Source: Nonomuraea sp. PA05
Lineage (GTDB): Bacteria; Actinomycetota; Actinomycetes; Streptosporangiales; Streptosporangiaceae
Reading direction: 5' to 3'
Assembly: GCF_008086045.1 (NCBI RefSeq)
Contig: NZ_VSEY01000013.1
Span: forward strand, 62,001 to 126,000
DNA length: 64,000 nt
This document shows positions 22,941 through 30,442 of the stretch, one piece after another. Position 1 is the first letter of the stretch. Each line of letters opens with the position of its first letter. The position numbers and the translations under genes are program-made. The notes below the pieces were generated by a model. It did no database searches and was not told where the DNA came from. It saw nothing but the letters and a program-made list of their open reading frames with translations.

Positions 22941-23755
22941 GGTGTCCCTTCCGCGGCGGTGTGGCCCATCCGGGCCGAAAGTTGGCGGGTGGTCTCCAGC
23001 AGCGCCGCCGCGCACCGCTTCTCCTGGGCGCGGAAACGCTCCAGCGGCCCGCACACGCTGATCACCCCGGCCGGCCGCCCGTGGTGGTCGAGCACGGGCG
23101 CGGCGACGGACGCGGAGCCCGGCTGCCGCTCGGCCTGCGAGCGGGCGTAGCCGCGCCGCCGCACGGCCGCCAGCTCCCTGCGCAGCGCGGCCTCCTCGAC
23201 GGGCGTGCGCTCGGTCAGGCGGGTCAGCGGCTGCGTGGCGAAGTAGTCGTCGATCTCCTCTTCCGCCAGGTACGCCAGGAACGCCCGCGACGACGCGCCC
23301 GCGTGCAGCGGGTACGGCACGCCCAGCGTCACCGCCATGATCACCTCCCGGCTGGGGGTGGCCTGGTCGACGTAGACGCGCGCGTACCCGGTGCGGATCG
23401 ACAGCGTGGCCGTCTCCGACAGCGCCGTGGACAGCGCGACCAGCTCCGGCGCGGCCAGCCTGCGCAGGTCCAGCCGGTCGAGGTAGGCCAGCCCGAGCCG
23501 CATCGCGGTCAGGCCGAGCGAGTAGCGCCTGCTCTGCTCGTCCAGGTCGATCAGGCCGCGCAGCCGCAGCGACGCCAGGATCCGGTGCACCGCCGCCTTC
23601 GACAGCTCCAGCCGCTCGGCGATCTCGGTCACGCCGAGGGTGCGCGCGGCCGGGTCGGCGAACAGCACCAGCACGTCGGCCGCGCGCTCGACGGTCGCGA
23701 CGGTCTGGCTGGCACCGTCCGCGCCGCGGCGCCGGGGGCGCTCGGTCGTCGGCAT
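22937..23755 (-). CDS. IclR-family transcriptional regulator
   Basis: 272 residues. The N-terminal winged helix (about 15-80) has L-G-V-T-E-I-A-E-R-L-E-L-S-K as recognition region, followed by the IclR effector domain with Y-S-L-G-L, V-P-Y-P-L-H-A-G-A-S-S-R-A and A-A-P-V-L-D-H-H-G-R. IclR proteins sense small carboxylic or aromatic catabolites and control adjacent catabolic operons. The gene heads an unbroken run of eleven coupled genes to its left and faces the cyclase gene across an 86-bp gap holding an IclR-type operator. The start ATG has AGGGA about seven bases upstream. Confidence 0.93.
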   Translation of the reverse strand: MPTTERPRRRGADGASQTVATVERAADVLVLFADPAARTLGVTEIAERLELSKAAVHRILASLRLRGLIDLDEQSRRYSLGLTAMRLGLAYLDRLDLRRLAAPELVALSTALSETATLSIRTGYARVYVDQATPSREVIMAVTLGVPYPLHAGASSRAFLAYLAEEEIDDYFATQPLTRLTERTPVEEAALRRELAAVRRRGYARSQAERQPGSASVAAPVLDHHGRPAGVISVCGPLERFRAQEKRCAAALLETTRQLSARMGHTAAEGTP

Positions 23756-23794
23756 GAAAGTCCCTACTCCTCGGCGGCTTCCTGACGTACAGTT

Positions 23795-23820
23795 TGGAAC
23801 AGCTTTCCTCGTATTGGAAC
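23795..23820. promoter_or_regulatory. IclR-type operator between the regulator and cyclase genes
   Basis: TGGAACAGCTTTCCT at 23795-23809 has TGGAA and TTCC arms five bases apart, as in the classic IclR box TGGAA-N5-TTCCA, with one mismatch. A further half-site TTGGAAC lies at 23814-23820, its TGGAA exactly 20 bp after the first one, that is on the same DNA face. It sits midway between the divergent starts at 23755 and 23842. Confidence 0.65.
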
Positions 23821-23841
23821 ACCCCAGAAGGATGTCGTCGC

Positions 23842-24651
23842 GTGGAAGTTCCGTGGGAGGCGCTGGCCGGAGCCGAGGTGTTCGACCTGGCCCAGCCGAT
23901 GCGCACCGGCATGCCCCAGTCGCCCAACCATGTGCCGTTCCGGATGCTGCTGGAGCGCCGCCACGGCGACATGGTGCGCGCCGACGGCGGGTCCGCCGCC
24001 AACGAGGTGATCGTCACAGGCGGCCACGTGGGCACCCACGTCGACGCGCTGGCCCACGTCTCACAGGAGGGCAGGCTGCACGGCGGGCTCCAGGCGGCGT
24101 CGGTGCAGGGCCACCACGGGTTCACGGAGCTGGGCATCGACGCCTTCGACCCGTACGTGGGCCGCGCCGTGCTGCTCGACGTGGCCGCCGCGCACGGCGT
24201 CCAAGCGCTGCCGCCCGGCTACGAGATCACCCCCGCCGACCTGGACAGGGCCGCCGACGGGCTGACGGTGCGGCCCGGCGAGGCGCTGCTGATCGGCACC
24301 GGCTGGTCACGGCACTGGGCGGAGCGCGAGCTGTTCACCGGCCAGTCCGGCGGCGCGCCAGGCCCCGGCGCCGCCGCCGGCCGCTGGCTGGCCGAGCGGC
24401 ACCCGCGCCTGGTCGGCGGCGAGAGCATCGCCTTCGAGCACATCCCCGCCGGGCGCGGCCACGCCACCCTGCCGGTGCACCGGATCCTCCTGGTCGAGGC
24501 CGGGATCAACATCGTGGAGACGATGCGCCTGTGGCCGCTGCTGGACGCCGGCCACCGCGAGGTCCTGCTCATCGTCAACCCGCTGCCGCTGGTCGGCGCG
24601 ACGGGCGCGCCCGTCAGGCCGCTCGCCGTGACCGTACGCCGACAGGTGTAG
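23842..24651 (+). CDS. Cyclase-family (kynurenine formamidase-like) metal hydrolase
   Basis: 269 residues. The metal-binding signature H-V-G-T-H-V-D-A-L-A-H matches the HxGTHxDxxxH of the cyclase family, which includes kynurenine formamidase and isatin hydrolase. The substrate-side region contains G-E-A-L-L-I-G-T-G-W. I chose GTG 23842, with AGAAGGA at 23826-23832; an upstream TTG at 23794 would run through the IclR-type operator. These enzymes open amide or lactam rings. Divergence from the IclR gene puts it in the same regulon as the 12-gene operon, so a second amide-opening step is plausible. Confidence 0.88.
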   Translation: MEVPWEALAGAEVFDLAQPMRTGMPQSPNHVPFRMLLERRHGDMVRADGGSAANEVIVTGGHVGTHVDALAHVSQEGRLHGGLQAASVQGHHGFTELGIDAFDPYVGRAVLLDVAAAHGVQALPPGYEITPADLDRAADGLTVRPGEALLIGTGWSRHWAERELFTGQSGGAPGPGAAAGRWLAERHPRLVGGESIAFEHIPAGRGHATLPVHRILLVEAGINIVETMRLWPLLDAGHREVLLIVNPLPLVGATGAPVRPLAVTVRRQV

Positions 24652-24709
24652 CGCGAGTGCCGACCCCGGGCTGATTCGTCGCGCCCCGCGCCGCCCGCAT
24701 GCTGATCAC

Positions 24710-25348
24710 ATGAAGGTGATGCCCGCCAGGGGTGCGCGCAAGGTGTGGGTCATGCTGGCCGCCGCGGTGGTGTCCGGCGCCGTGCTCGTGACCCCGTACG
24801 CCGGGCTGGACATCGCCGGCAACAGGCTCGACATGCGCGGCGGCGCGCACTACGCGCTGCTGGTGGCGCACGTCTTCACCGCGCTGGTCGCGCTCGTGCT
24901 GGGCCCGCTGCAGTTCATTGCGGCCGTACGGGCGCGGCGCCGCCTCCACCGCACGATCGGGCGCTGCTACCTGCTGGCCGGGGTGCTGCCCTCCGCGCTG
25001 GCCGGGATCCCGGTGGCGCTGCTGTCGGGCCGCCTCGTCACGCAGGCCGGCCTGACCATCCCCGCCGTGTTGTGGCTGGTCACCGGCGCTCTGGCCTACC
25101 GGGCGGCGCTCCGCCGCGACTTCGCCCGGCACCGGGAGTGGATGATCCGCAACTACGCGCTGACGTTCCTGGCCGTCACCTCACGGATCGTGGTGCCGCT
25201 CATGCTGGTGGCACAGCTCCCCTTCGGCGTGACAGCGGCCTCCATCGCCGACCGCGTCACCGGCCTGATCCCGGCCGGCCAGGTGCTCGGCTGGGTCGTC
25301 AACCTCGCCGTCACGGAGGCCCTGATCAGGCGGTCGCGACGCGCGTAG
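24710..25348 (+). CDS. DUF2306-like membrane protein
   Basis: 212 residues with six or seven hydrophobic helices. H-V-F-T-A-L-V-A-L-V-L-G-P-L-Q and the polar R-R-L-H-R-T-I-G-R-C-Y motif between helices are typical of DUF2306/YozB-like proteins, as is R-R-D-F-A-R-H-R-E-W-M-I-R-N-Y before the next helix. The conserved histidines in those loops could bind heme or metal. Function unknown. It follows the cyclase gene by 58 bp and may or may not be co-transcribed. Confidence 0.8.
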   Translation: MKVMPARGARKVWVMLAAAVVSGAVLVTPYAGLDIAGNRLDMRGGAHYALLVAHVFTALVALVLGPLQFIAAVRARRRLHRTIGRCYLLAGVLPSALAGIPVALLSGRLVTQAGLTIPAVLWLVTGALAYRAALRRDFARHREWMIRNYALTFLAVTSRIVVPLMLVAQLPFGVTAASIADRVTGLIPAGQVLGWVVNLAVTEALIRRSRRA

Positions 25349-25378
25349 CGCTACGCCTGTGAGGAAACGGCCGTTGCG

Positions 25379-25384
25379 TACAAT
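25379..25384 (+). promoter_or_regulatory. -10 box of an apparently leaderless TetR gene
   Basis: TACAAT ends seven bases before the ATG at 25392, so transcription would begin at or next to the start codon. No ribosome binding site precedes that ATG. No good -35 hexamer is seen. Confidence 0.5.
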
Positions 25385-25391
25385 GCGGATC

Positions 25392-26009
25392 ATGGATCCG
25401 ACCTCCTCGTCCGCCCGTGGCCGCAACAAGCGCGGCCAGGGCGAACGGCTGCGCCGCGACATCATCGACGCCACGCTGCGGATGCTGGACGAGCTGCGCG
25501 ACGACGAGGCGCTGTCACTACGCGCCGTCGCCCGCGAGGTGGGCATCGCCGCCACCTCGGTCTACATCCACTTCGCCGACCGCGACGCGCTGGTCTTCGC
25601 CGCCCTGGAGCAGTGCACCCGCGACCTGCTGCACGACCTGGAGGCCGCCGAGACCGGCGGGGACGACTCGGTGGCCCGGCTGCGGGCGCGCCTGCTGTAC
25701 CTCGGCTCGTGGGTGCGCGACCACGCCGGGCTGTACAAGGTGCTGCACGAGAGCACCATCAACCAGCGCATGCACCTGGCGTTCAAGGAGGAGCTGGCCG
25801 TGCGGACCACCGCCGCCGTGCGGCGCTGCATGGACGAGGGGCTCGCCCCGGCCGGGGACGCCGCCGAGGTCGCGCTCGACCTGCGGGCGGCGGTGCACGG
25901 CGCGGTGTCGATGCGGGTCAACGAGCCCGCGCTGGCGCTGCCGCCGCTGGACGAGCAGGTCGATCGGTTCCTGGTCAAGCTCGTCGGCGTACGCGCCGCG
26001 CCCGCCTAG
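25392..26009 (+). CDS. TetR-family transcriptional regulator A
   Basis: About 205 residues from the ATG at 25392; an in-frame ATG at 25383 is also possible. The N-terminal helix-turn-helix has L-S-L-R-A-V-A-R-E-V-G-I-A-A-T-S-V-Y-I-H-F, a textbook TetR DNA-binding segment. The ligand domain carries A-L-E-Q-C-T-R-D-L and a C-terminal helix bundle of the kind found in AcrR-like regulators. It follows the DUF2306 gene on the same strand. The target could be that neighbour; nothing else nearby points to a ligand. Confidence 0.9.
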   Translation: MDPTSSSARGRNKRGQGERLRRDIIDATLRMLDELRDDEALSLRAVAREVGIAATSVYIHFADRDALVFAALEQCTRDLLHDLEAAETGGDDSVARLRARLLYLGSWVRDHAGLYKVLHESTINQRMHLAFKEELAVRTTAAVRRCMDEGLAPAGDAAEVALDLRAAVHGAVSMRVNEPALALPPLDEQVDRFLVKLVGVRAAPA

Positions 26010-26134
26010 CGGCACCCAGGCCCGTTCAGGAGCGCCGCGCCCGTACAGAAGCCTCGGGCCCCCATGACGTCCCGGTTGCCGAGCATGGCGAGGTCCTCGA
26101 CCGGGGTGACGAACATGCGAGGCTCACTGAACAC

Positions 26135-26163
26135 TTGCATCGCTTCCAATACATTTGTATAGA
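26135..26163 (+). promoter_or_regulatory. Promoter and palindromic operator of the TetR-ABC exporter operon
   Basis: A -35 TTGCAT (26135-26140) and -10 TATAGA (26158-26163) are 17 bp apart. ATACATTTGTAT (26149-26160), a 5-bp inverted repeat with a 2-bp centre, lies in the spacer and covers the -10, where a repressor would block polymerase. The GTG start of the TetR gene is 10 bases after the -10, so the transcript is leaderless. Confidence 0.65.
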
Positions 26164-26172
26164 ATCCTGATC

Positions 26173-26802
26173 GTGCGACCAATCTCCGAAGAGGACCTGA
26201 CCACCCGGGCCCGCATCCGCGACGCCGCCATGACGCTCTTCGCCGAGCAGGGGGTCAAGGCCACCACCGTCCGCGGCATCGCGGAAGCCGCCAAGGTCTC
26301 CCCCGGCCTGGTGCAACACCACTTCGGCACCAAGGAGGCCCTCCGGCTGGCCTGCGACGAGTACGTCCTGACCTACATCCGCGCCCAGGTCGCCGCCGGC
26401 GTCACCGACCGCAACCTGAGCAACCCCGAGTTCGTCGACAGCGTGCACCGCACCGCACCGCCCCTGATGAAGTACCTCGGCCGCGCCCTCGTGGAGGGCT
26501 CACCCGCCGCCGCCGCCATGTTCGACGACCTCGTCACCGTCACCGAGGAACACCTCTCCAGCGACGACCCCGCCGCCGGGACCGACCACCGCGCCCGCGC
26601 CACCGTCCTGACCGCGATGAAACTCGGCCTCACCGTGCTGCACGAGCACGTCTCCCGCGCCCTCGGCACCGACCTCTACGGCCGGCAGGGCGCACTGCGC
26701 GTCGGCAAGGCCCAGCTCGACCTGATCAGACCCGAGTTCCTCGGCCGCGAGCTGTTCGAGCAGGCGCGAACCGGCCTGGAGAAGTACGAAGGACAACAAT
26801 GA
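26173..26802 (+). CDS. TetR-family regulator B of the adjacent ABC exporter
   Basis: 209 residues from GTG 26173. The helix-turn-helix is T-T-V-R-G-I-A-E-A-A-K-V-S-P-G-L-V-Q-H-H-F. The ligand domain is of the type found beside drug exporters. Its stop overlaps the ATG of the ABC ATPase (ATGA at 26799), so regulator and exporter are co-translated. The palindrome at 26149 fits autorepression released by the exported compound. Confidence 0.92.
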   Translation: MRPISEEDLTTRARIRDAAMTLFAEQGVKATTVRGIAEAAKVSPGLVQHHFGTKEALRLACDEYVLTYIRAQVAAGVTDRNLSNPEFVDSVHRTAPPLMKYLGRALVEGSPAAAAMFDDLVTVTEEHLSSDDPAAGTDHRARATVLTAMKLGLTVLHEHVSRALGTDLYGRQGALRVGKAQLDLIRPEFLGRELFEQARTGLEKYEGQQ

Positions 26803-27689
26803 ACGCCGCAGTGCACGCCCACGGCCTGATCAAGACGTTCGGCAGGACCCGCGCCCTCGACGGGCTCGACCTCACCGTCGACACCGGCGAGGTCCACGGT
26901 TTCCTCGGCCCCAACGGCGCGGGCAAGACCACCACGATCCGCATCCTGCTGGGCCAGATGCGCGCCGACGGCGGCCGGACGGAACTGCTCGGCGGCGACC
27001 CCTGGCGCGACGCCACCGAGCTGCACCGGCGGCTCGCCTACGTGCCCGGCGACGTCACCCTGTGGCCGTCGCTGACCGGCGGCGAGGTCATCGACCTGCT
27101 GGGCAGGGTACGCGGCGGCCTCGACCCCGAACGCCGCGCCGAACTGCTCGAACGCTTCGAGCTCGACCCGCGCAAGAAGTGCCGCACCTACTCCAAGGGC
27201 AACCGGCAGAAGGTCGCGCTGGTCGCCGCGTTCGCCTCGGACGTGGAGCTGCTGATCCTGGACGAGCCCACCTCCGGCCTCGACCCCCTCATGGAGGCCG
27301 TCTTCAACGACTGCGTCCTGAAGGAGAAGCGCGACGGCCGCACCGTGCTGCTGTCCAGCCACATCCTGTCGGAGGTGGAGACGCTGTGCGACCGCGTCAG
27401 CATCATCCGCGCCGGACGCACCGTCGAGACCGGCACCCTCGCCGACCTGCGCCACCTCACCCGCACCTCCGTCACTGCCGAGCTGGCGGGGCCCGCACCC
27501 GGCCTGGCCACCCTGCCCGGCGTGCACGACCTGACCCTCGACGGCGCCCGCGCGCACTTCCAGGTGGACGGCGACGCCCTCACCGCCGTGCTGGCCGAGC
27601 TGGCCGGGGCGGGCGTGCGCACGCTCACGACCCGCCCGCCCACCCTCGAAGAGCTGTTCCTGCGGCACTACGAGAGAGCCACCCGATGA
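26799..27689 (+). CDS. ABC exporter ATP-binding protein
   Basis: 296 residues. Walker A is G-P-N-G-A-G-K-T-T, the signature loop is the Y-S-K-G-N-R-Q-K-V variant usual in this actinobacterial exporter group, Walker B is L-L-I-L-D-E-P-T-S-G-L-D, and the H-loop is L-S-S-H-I-L. The C-terminal 80 residues are the accessory domain of DrrA-like subunits. The permease gene follows 31 bp later. A role in antibiotic or toxin export is usual for this family. Confidence 0.94.
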   Translation: MNAAVHAHGLIKTFGRTRALDGLDLTVDTGEVHGFLGPNGAGKTTTIRILLGQMRADGGRTELLGGDPWRDATELHRRLAYVPGDVTLWPSLTGGEVIDLLGRVRGGLDPERRAELLERFELDPRKKCRTYSKGNRQKVALVAAFASDVELLILDEPTSGLDPLMEAVFNDCVLKEKRDGRTVLLSSHILSEVETLCDRVSIIRAGRTVETGTLADLRHLTRTSVTAELAGPAPGLATLPGVHDLTLDGARAHFQVDGDALTAVLAELAGAGVRTLTTRPPTLEELFLRHYERATR

Positions 27690-27720
27690 CCCTCCCGCGG
27701 CACGACGAGGGGGCCGCCCG

Positions 27721-29289
27721 ATGACCGGCACCCTGGCGCTGGTCCGGCTGATCCTGCGCCGCGACCGCGTGCTGCTGCCGGTGTGGATCGCGATCACCGC
27801 GCTGCTCCCCGCCGGCATCGCCGCCGCCACCACCGACCTGTACGCCGACCAGGCCGCCCGCGACGCATTCTCCGCCGCCTCCATGAGCAACCCCGCCCAG
27901 CTCGCCACCCGCGGCGCCATCTACGCCACCGGCGTCGGCGGCCTGACCGCCTGGACGCTCGGCTCGTCCCTCGCCCTGATCGGCGGCCTGGTCAGCATCC
28001 TGCTGGTGACCCGGCACACCCGCGCCGAAGAGGAGACCGGGCGGCGCGAACTGCTCACCTCGGGCGTCGTCGGCCGCCACGCCCCGCTCACCGCCGCGCT
28101 CACCGTCGTCCTGGCCGCCAACCTGCTGCTGGGCCTGCTGTCGGTGCCCGGCCTGGTCGCCACAGGCCTGCCCGCCGGCTCCTCCCTGCTGTTCGGGCTG
28201 TCCACCGCCGCCGGCGGCTGGGCGTTCACCGCGGTGGCCGCGCTCACCGCACAGCTCACCGCCTCGTCCGGCACAGCGCGCGGCCTGGCCGTCGCCGCCG
28301 GCGGGCTCCTGTTCGCGCTGCGGGCGCTGGCCGACACCACCGGCGAGCCCGCCCTGGCATGGCTGACGCCGTTCGGCTGGGTCCGCCTGACCAGGCCGTA
28401 CGCCGGCGACCACTGGTGGGTGCTGAGCCTGGCCGCGGCCTTCACCACCGCCCTCGTCGCAGCCGCCTACGCCCTGTCCACCCGCCGCGACCTCGCGGGC
28501 GGCCTCCTCCCCACCCGCCCAGGACCCGCCGCCGGCGGCCCCTCAGGCGCGTTCGGGCTGGCCGGACGGCTGCACCGCACCACCCTCACCGGCTTCGCCA
28601 TCGGCTTCGGCCTGCTCGGCGCGCTGCTCGGCGTCTCGGCCCGCGGCCTGGACACCCAGCTCGGCACGCCGCAGCTCCAGGAGCTGGCCGCGACCGTCGG
28701 CGGACCGGGCGCCCGCGTCTCGGAGGTGTTCTTCACCTTCGTCATGTACGTCCTCAGCCAGCTCGTAGCCGGAGCCGCGCTGGTCTCCGCCCTGCGCGCC
28801 CGGGGCGAGGAGGCGGCAGGCCGGGCCGAGCTGCTGCTGTCCACCCCGGTCAGCCGGCTGCGCTGGGCGCTGAGCCACCTCGCCTTCGCCACCGGCGGCC
28901 CCGTGCTGCTGCTGGGCGTGCTCGGCGCGGCGGCCGGGCTCACCAGCGGGGACGTCCCAGGGGTCACCGTCGCGACGCTGGCGTACCTGCCGGCGGTGTG
29001 GACCGTGGCCGGGATCGCGACGCTGCTGTTCGGGGTGCTGCCCCGGCTGGCGGCGGCGGTGAGCTGGACGGCGCTCGGGCTGTTCCTGGCCGTGGATCTG
29101 CTGGCGGAGTTCGAGCTGGCCGATGGGGTGGTGCTGACGCTGTCGCCGTTCGTGCACGTGCCCGCGCTGCTGCTGGACGGGCCCCGGTCGCCGGTGATGC
29201 CACTGGTGGGGCTGACCGTGCTGGCGGCAGGCCTGGCAGCGGCCGGGCTGGCGTCGCTGCGCCGCCGCGATCTGGCACCCACAGCCTGA
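27721..29289 (+). CDS. ABC exporter permease (polyketide-antibiotic exporter type)
   Basis: 522 residues with about twelve hydrophobic helices in two similar halves of six, the layout of actinobacterial exporter permeases annotated for polyketide antibiotic export. T-R-R-E-L-L-T/R-A-E-L-L-L-like amphipathic segments after the second helix of each half (R-R-E-L-L-T-S-G and R-A-E-L-L-L-S-T-P-V) are characteristic. It pairs with the ATPase upstream. The exported substrate is unknown. Confidence 0.9.
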   Translation: MTGTLALVRLILRRDRVLLPVWIAITALLPAGIAAATTDLYADQAARDAFSAASMSNPAQLATRGAIYATGVGGLTAWTLGSSLALIGGLVSILLVTRHTRAEEETGRRELLTSGVVGRHAPLTAALTVVLAANLLLGLLSVPGLVATGLPAGSSLLFGLSTAAGGWAFTAVAALTAQLTASSGTARGLAVAAGGLLFALRALADTTGEPALAWLTPFGWVRLTRPYAGDHWWVLSLAAAFTTALVAAAYALSTRRDLAGGLLPTRPGPAAGGPSGAFGLAGRLHRTTLTGFAIGFGLLGALLGVSARGLDTQLGTPQLQELAATVGGPGARVSEVFFTFVMYVLSQLVAGAALVSALRARGEEAAGRAELLLSTPVSRLRWALSHLAFATGGPVLLLGVLGAAAGLTSGDVPGVTVATLAYLPAVWTVAGIATLLFGVLPRLAAAVSWTALGLFLAVDLLAEFELADGVVLTLSPFVHVPALLLDGPRSPVMPLVGLTVLAAGLAAAGLASLRRRDLAPTA

Positions 29290-29339
29290 ACGGACCCCTT
29301 CGCCGGAATACCGCGTGACCTGCCGCTGTTCACGCCACC

Positions 29340-29351
29340 AAGTTCAAACTT
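29340..29351. promoter_or_regulatory. AT-rich palindrome upstream of a small membrane protein
   Basis: AAGTTCAAACTT is a 5-bp inverted repeat with a 2-bp centre, followed by a further AAACTT half. It lies 26 bp before the start at 29377 in an otherwise GC-rich region and is a plausible operator. Confidence 0.4.
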
Positions 29352-29376
29352 AAACTTCTGACGAAGGGAATTTCCG

Positions 29377-29529
29377 ATGGCCATCGCCTTCATGCTCATC
29401 ATGAGCCTCATCGTGGGCGGCTTCCTCACCGGCGCCATGATCGCCATCGTGCTGAACGGCATCCGAGACCACCAGTGGCCCGTCCTATGGCGGCGACGCG
29501 TGGTCTACCGCGGCTTCATCCCCCGCTGA
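29377..29529 (+). CDS. Small single-pass membrane protein (50 aa)
   Basis: 50 residues starting M-A-I-A-F-M-L-I-M-S-L-I-V-G-G: one long hydrophobic helix (about 2-27), then a basic tail with W-R-R-R-V-V-Y-R. GAAGGGA lies eight bases before the ATG, and a palindrome lies at 29340. I recognise no family. It sits after the exporter permease and may be an accessory peptide or an independent gene. Confidence 0.55.
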   Translation: MAIAFMLIMSLIVGGFLTGAMIAIVLNGIRDHQWPVLWRRRVVYRGFIPR

Positions 29530-29548
29530 ACACCCATAACCTTGATCC

Positions 29549-30325
29549 ATGGTGCGCTTCGCGATCGGCCTGCCCAACGTCGGCGAGTTCGGCGACCCGA
29601 CCCTCCTCACCGAACTCGCCGTCACCGCCGAAGAACACGGCTGGGACGGCGTCTACCTCTGGGACCACCTCCTCTACCACGACCCCGGCTGGCCCGTCGC
29701 CAACCCCACCGTCACCCTGTCCGCCATCGCCGCCCGCACCCACCGCGTCCGCCTGGGCATCCTCATGACGGCACTCCCACGACGCCGCACCCAGACCGTC
29801 GCCAAGGAGACCGCCAGCCTCGACCGGCTCTCCGGCGGCCGGCTCGTCTTCGGCGCCGGCCTCGGATCCATGGACACCGAATACACCGACTTCGACGAGA
29901 ACCCCGACCTCAAGGTCCGCGCCGCCAAACTCGACCGCGGCCTCGACGACCTCACCCGGCTGTGGCAGGAGCTCCCGCCAACGCCCGTCCAGCACCCCCG
30001 CATCCCCATCTGGATCCCCGGCCGCTGGCCCACCCGCGCCGGGTTCCGCCGAGCCGCCCGCTGGGACGGCGCCATGCCCACCTTCCACGACTACGGCCAG
30101 GACCGCCCCGTCCCACCGGACGAGTTCGCCCGCGTCGTCGACTTCCTCGGCGAACAGCGCGGCACCCTCGACGGCTACGACATCGCCCTCGAAGGACGCG
30201 CCGCCGACGGCTTCGTCGACGCCTACACCGCAGCCGGCATGACGTGGTGGATCGAGGCCATGGGCTGGTGGCGCGGCGGCGTAAACGACGCCCGAGCCAC
30301 CATCACCGCCGGCCCACCCCACTAA
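29549..30325 (+). CDS. LLM-class F420-dependent oxidoreductase B
   Basis: 258 residues with I-G-L-P-N-V-G-E-F-G-D at the N-terminus, D-G-V-Y-L-W-D-H, R-L-G-I-L-M-T-A-L-P-R-R and G-G-R-L-V-F-G-A-G-L-G: a luciferase-like barrel of the shorter class. The transcript may be leaderless, since a TAACCT ends eight bases before the ATG and there is no ribosome site. It precedes a glutamine-synthetase-like gene by 117 bp. Substrate unknown. Confidence 0.88.
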   Translation: MVRFAIGLPNVGEFGDPTLLTELAVTAEEHGWDGVYLWDHLLYHDPGWPVANPTVTLSAIAARTHRVRLGILMTALPRRRTQTVAKETASLDRLSGGRLVFGAGLGSMDTEYTDFDENPDLKVRAAKLDRGLDDLTRLWQELPPTPVQHPRIPIWIPGRWPTRAGFRRAARWDGAMPTFHDYGQDRPVPPDEFARVVDFLGEQRGTLDGYDIALEGRAADGFVDAYTAAGMTWWIEAMGWWRGGVNDARATITAGPPH

Positions 30326-30397
30326 GCACACAACCCGGGACATACCCCTCCACCAGCCAAAACTACAGAGCGCGGCATCCCCCGCACCGGCCCCCGC

Positions 30398-30410
30398 CAC
30401 CTATAAGGTG
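30398..30410. promoter_or_regulatory. Operator overlapping a -10 box before the glutamine-synthetase-like gene
   Basis: CACCTATAAGGTG is a perfect 5-bp inverted repeat whose centre forms a TATAAG -10 hexamer, 32 bp before the start at 30443. A protein bound here would exclude RNA polymerase. Confidence 0.55.
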
Positions 30411-30442
30411 CCACGCGGGCCGCACACGACAAGGGGATGCCG

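Noticed and set aside
23794..23796. TTG as start of the cyclase gene
   Set aside because: It lies inside the IclR-type operator and lacks a ribosome site; GTG 23842 has one.
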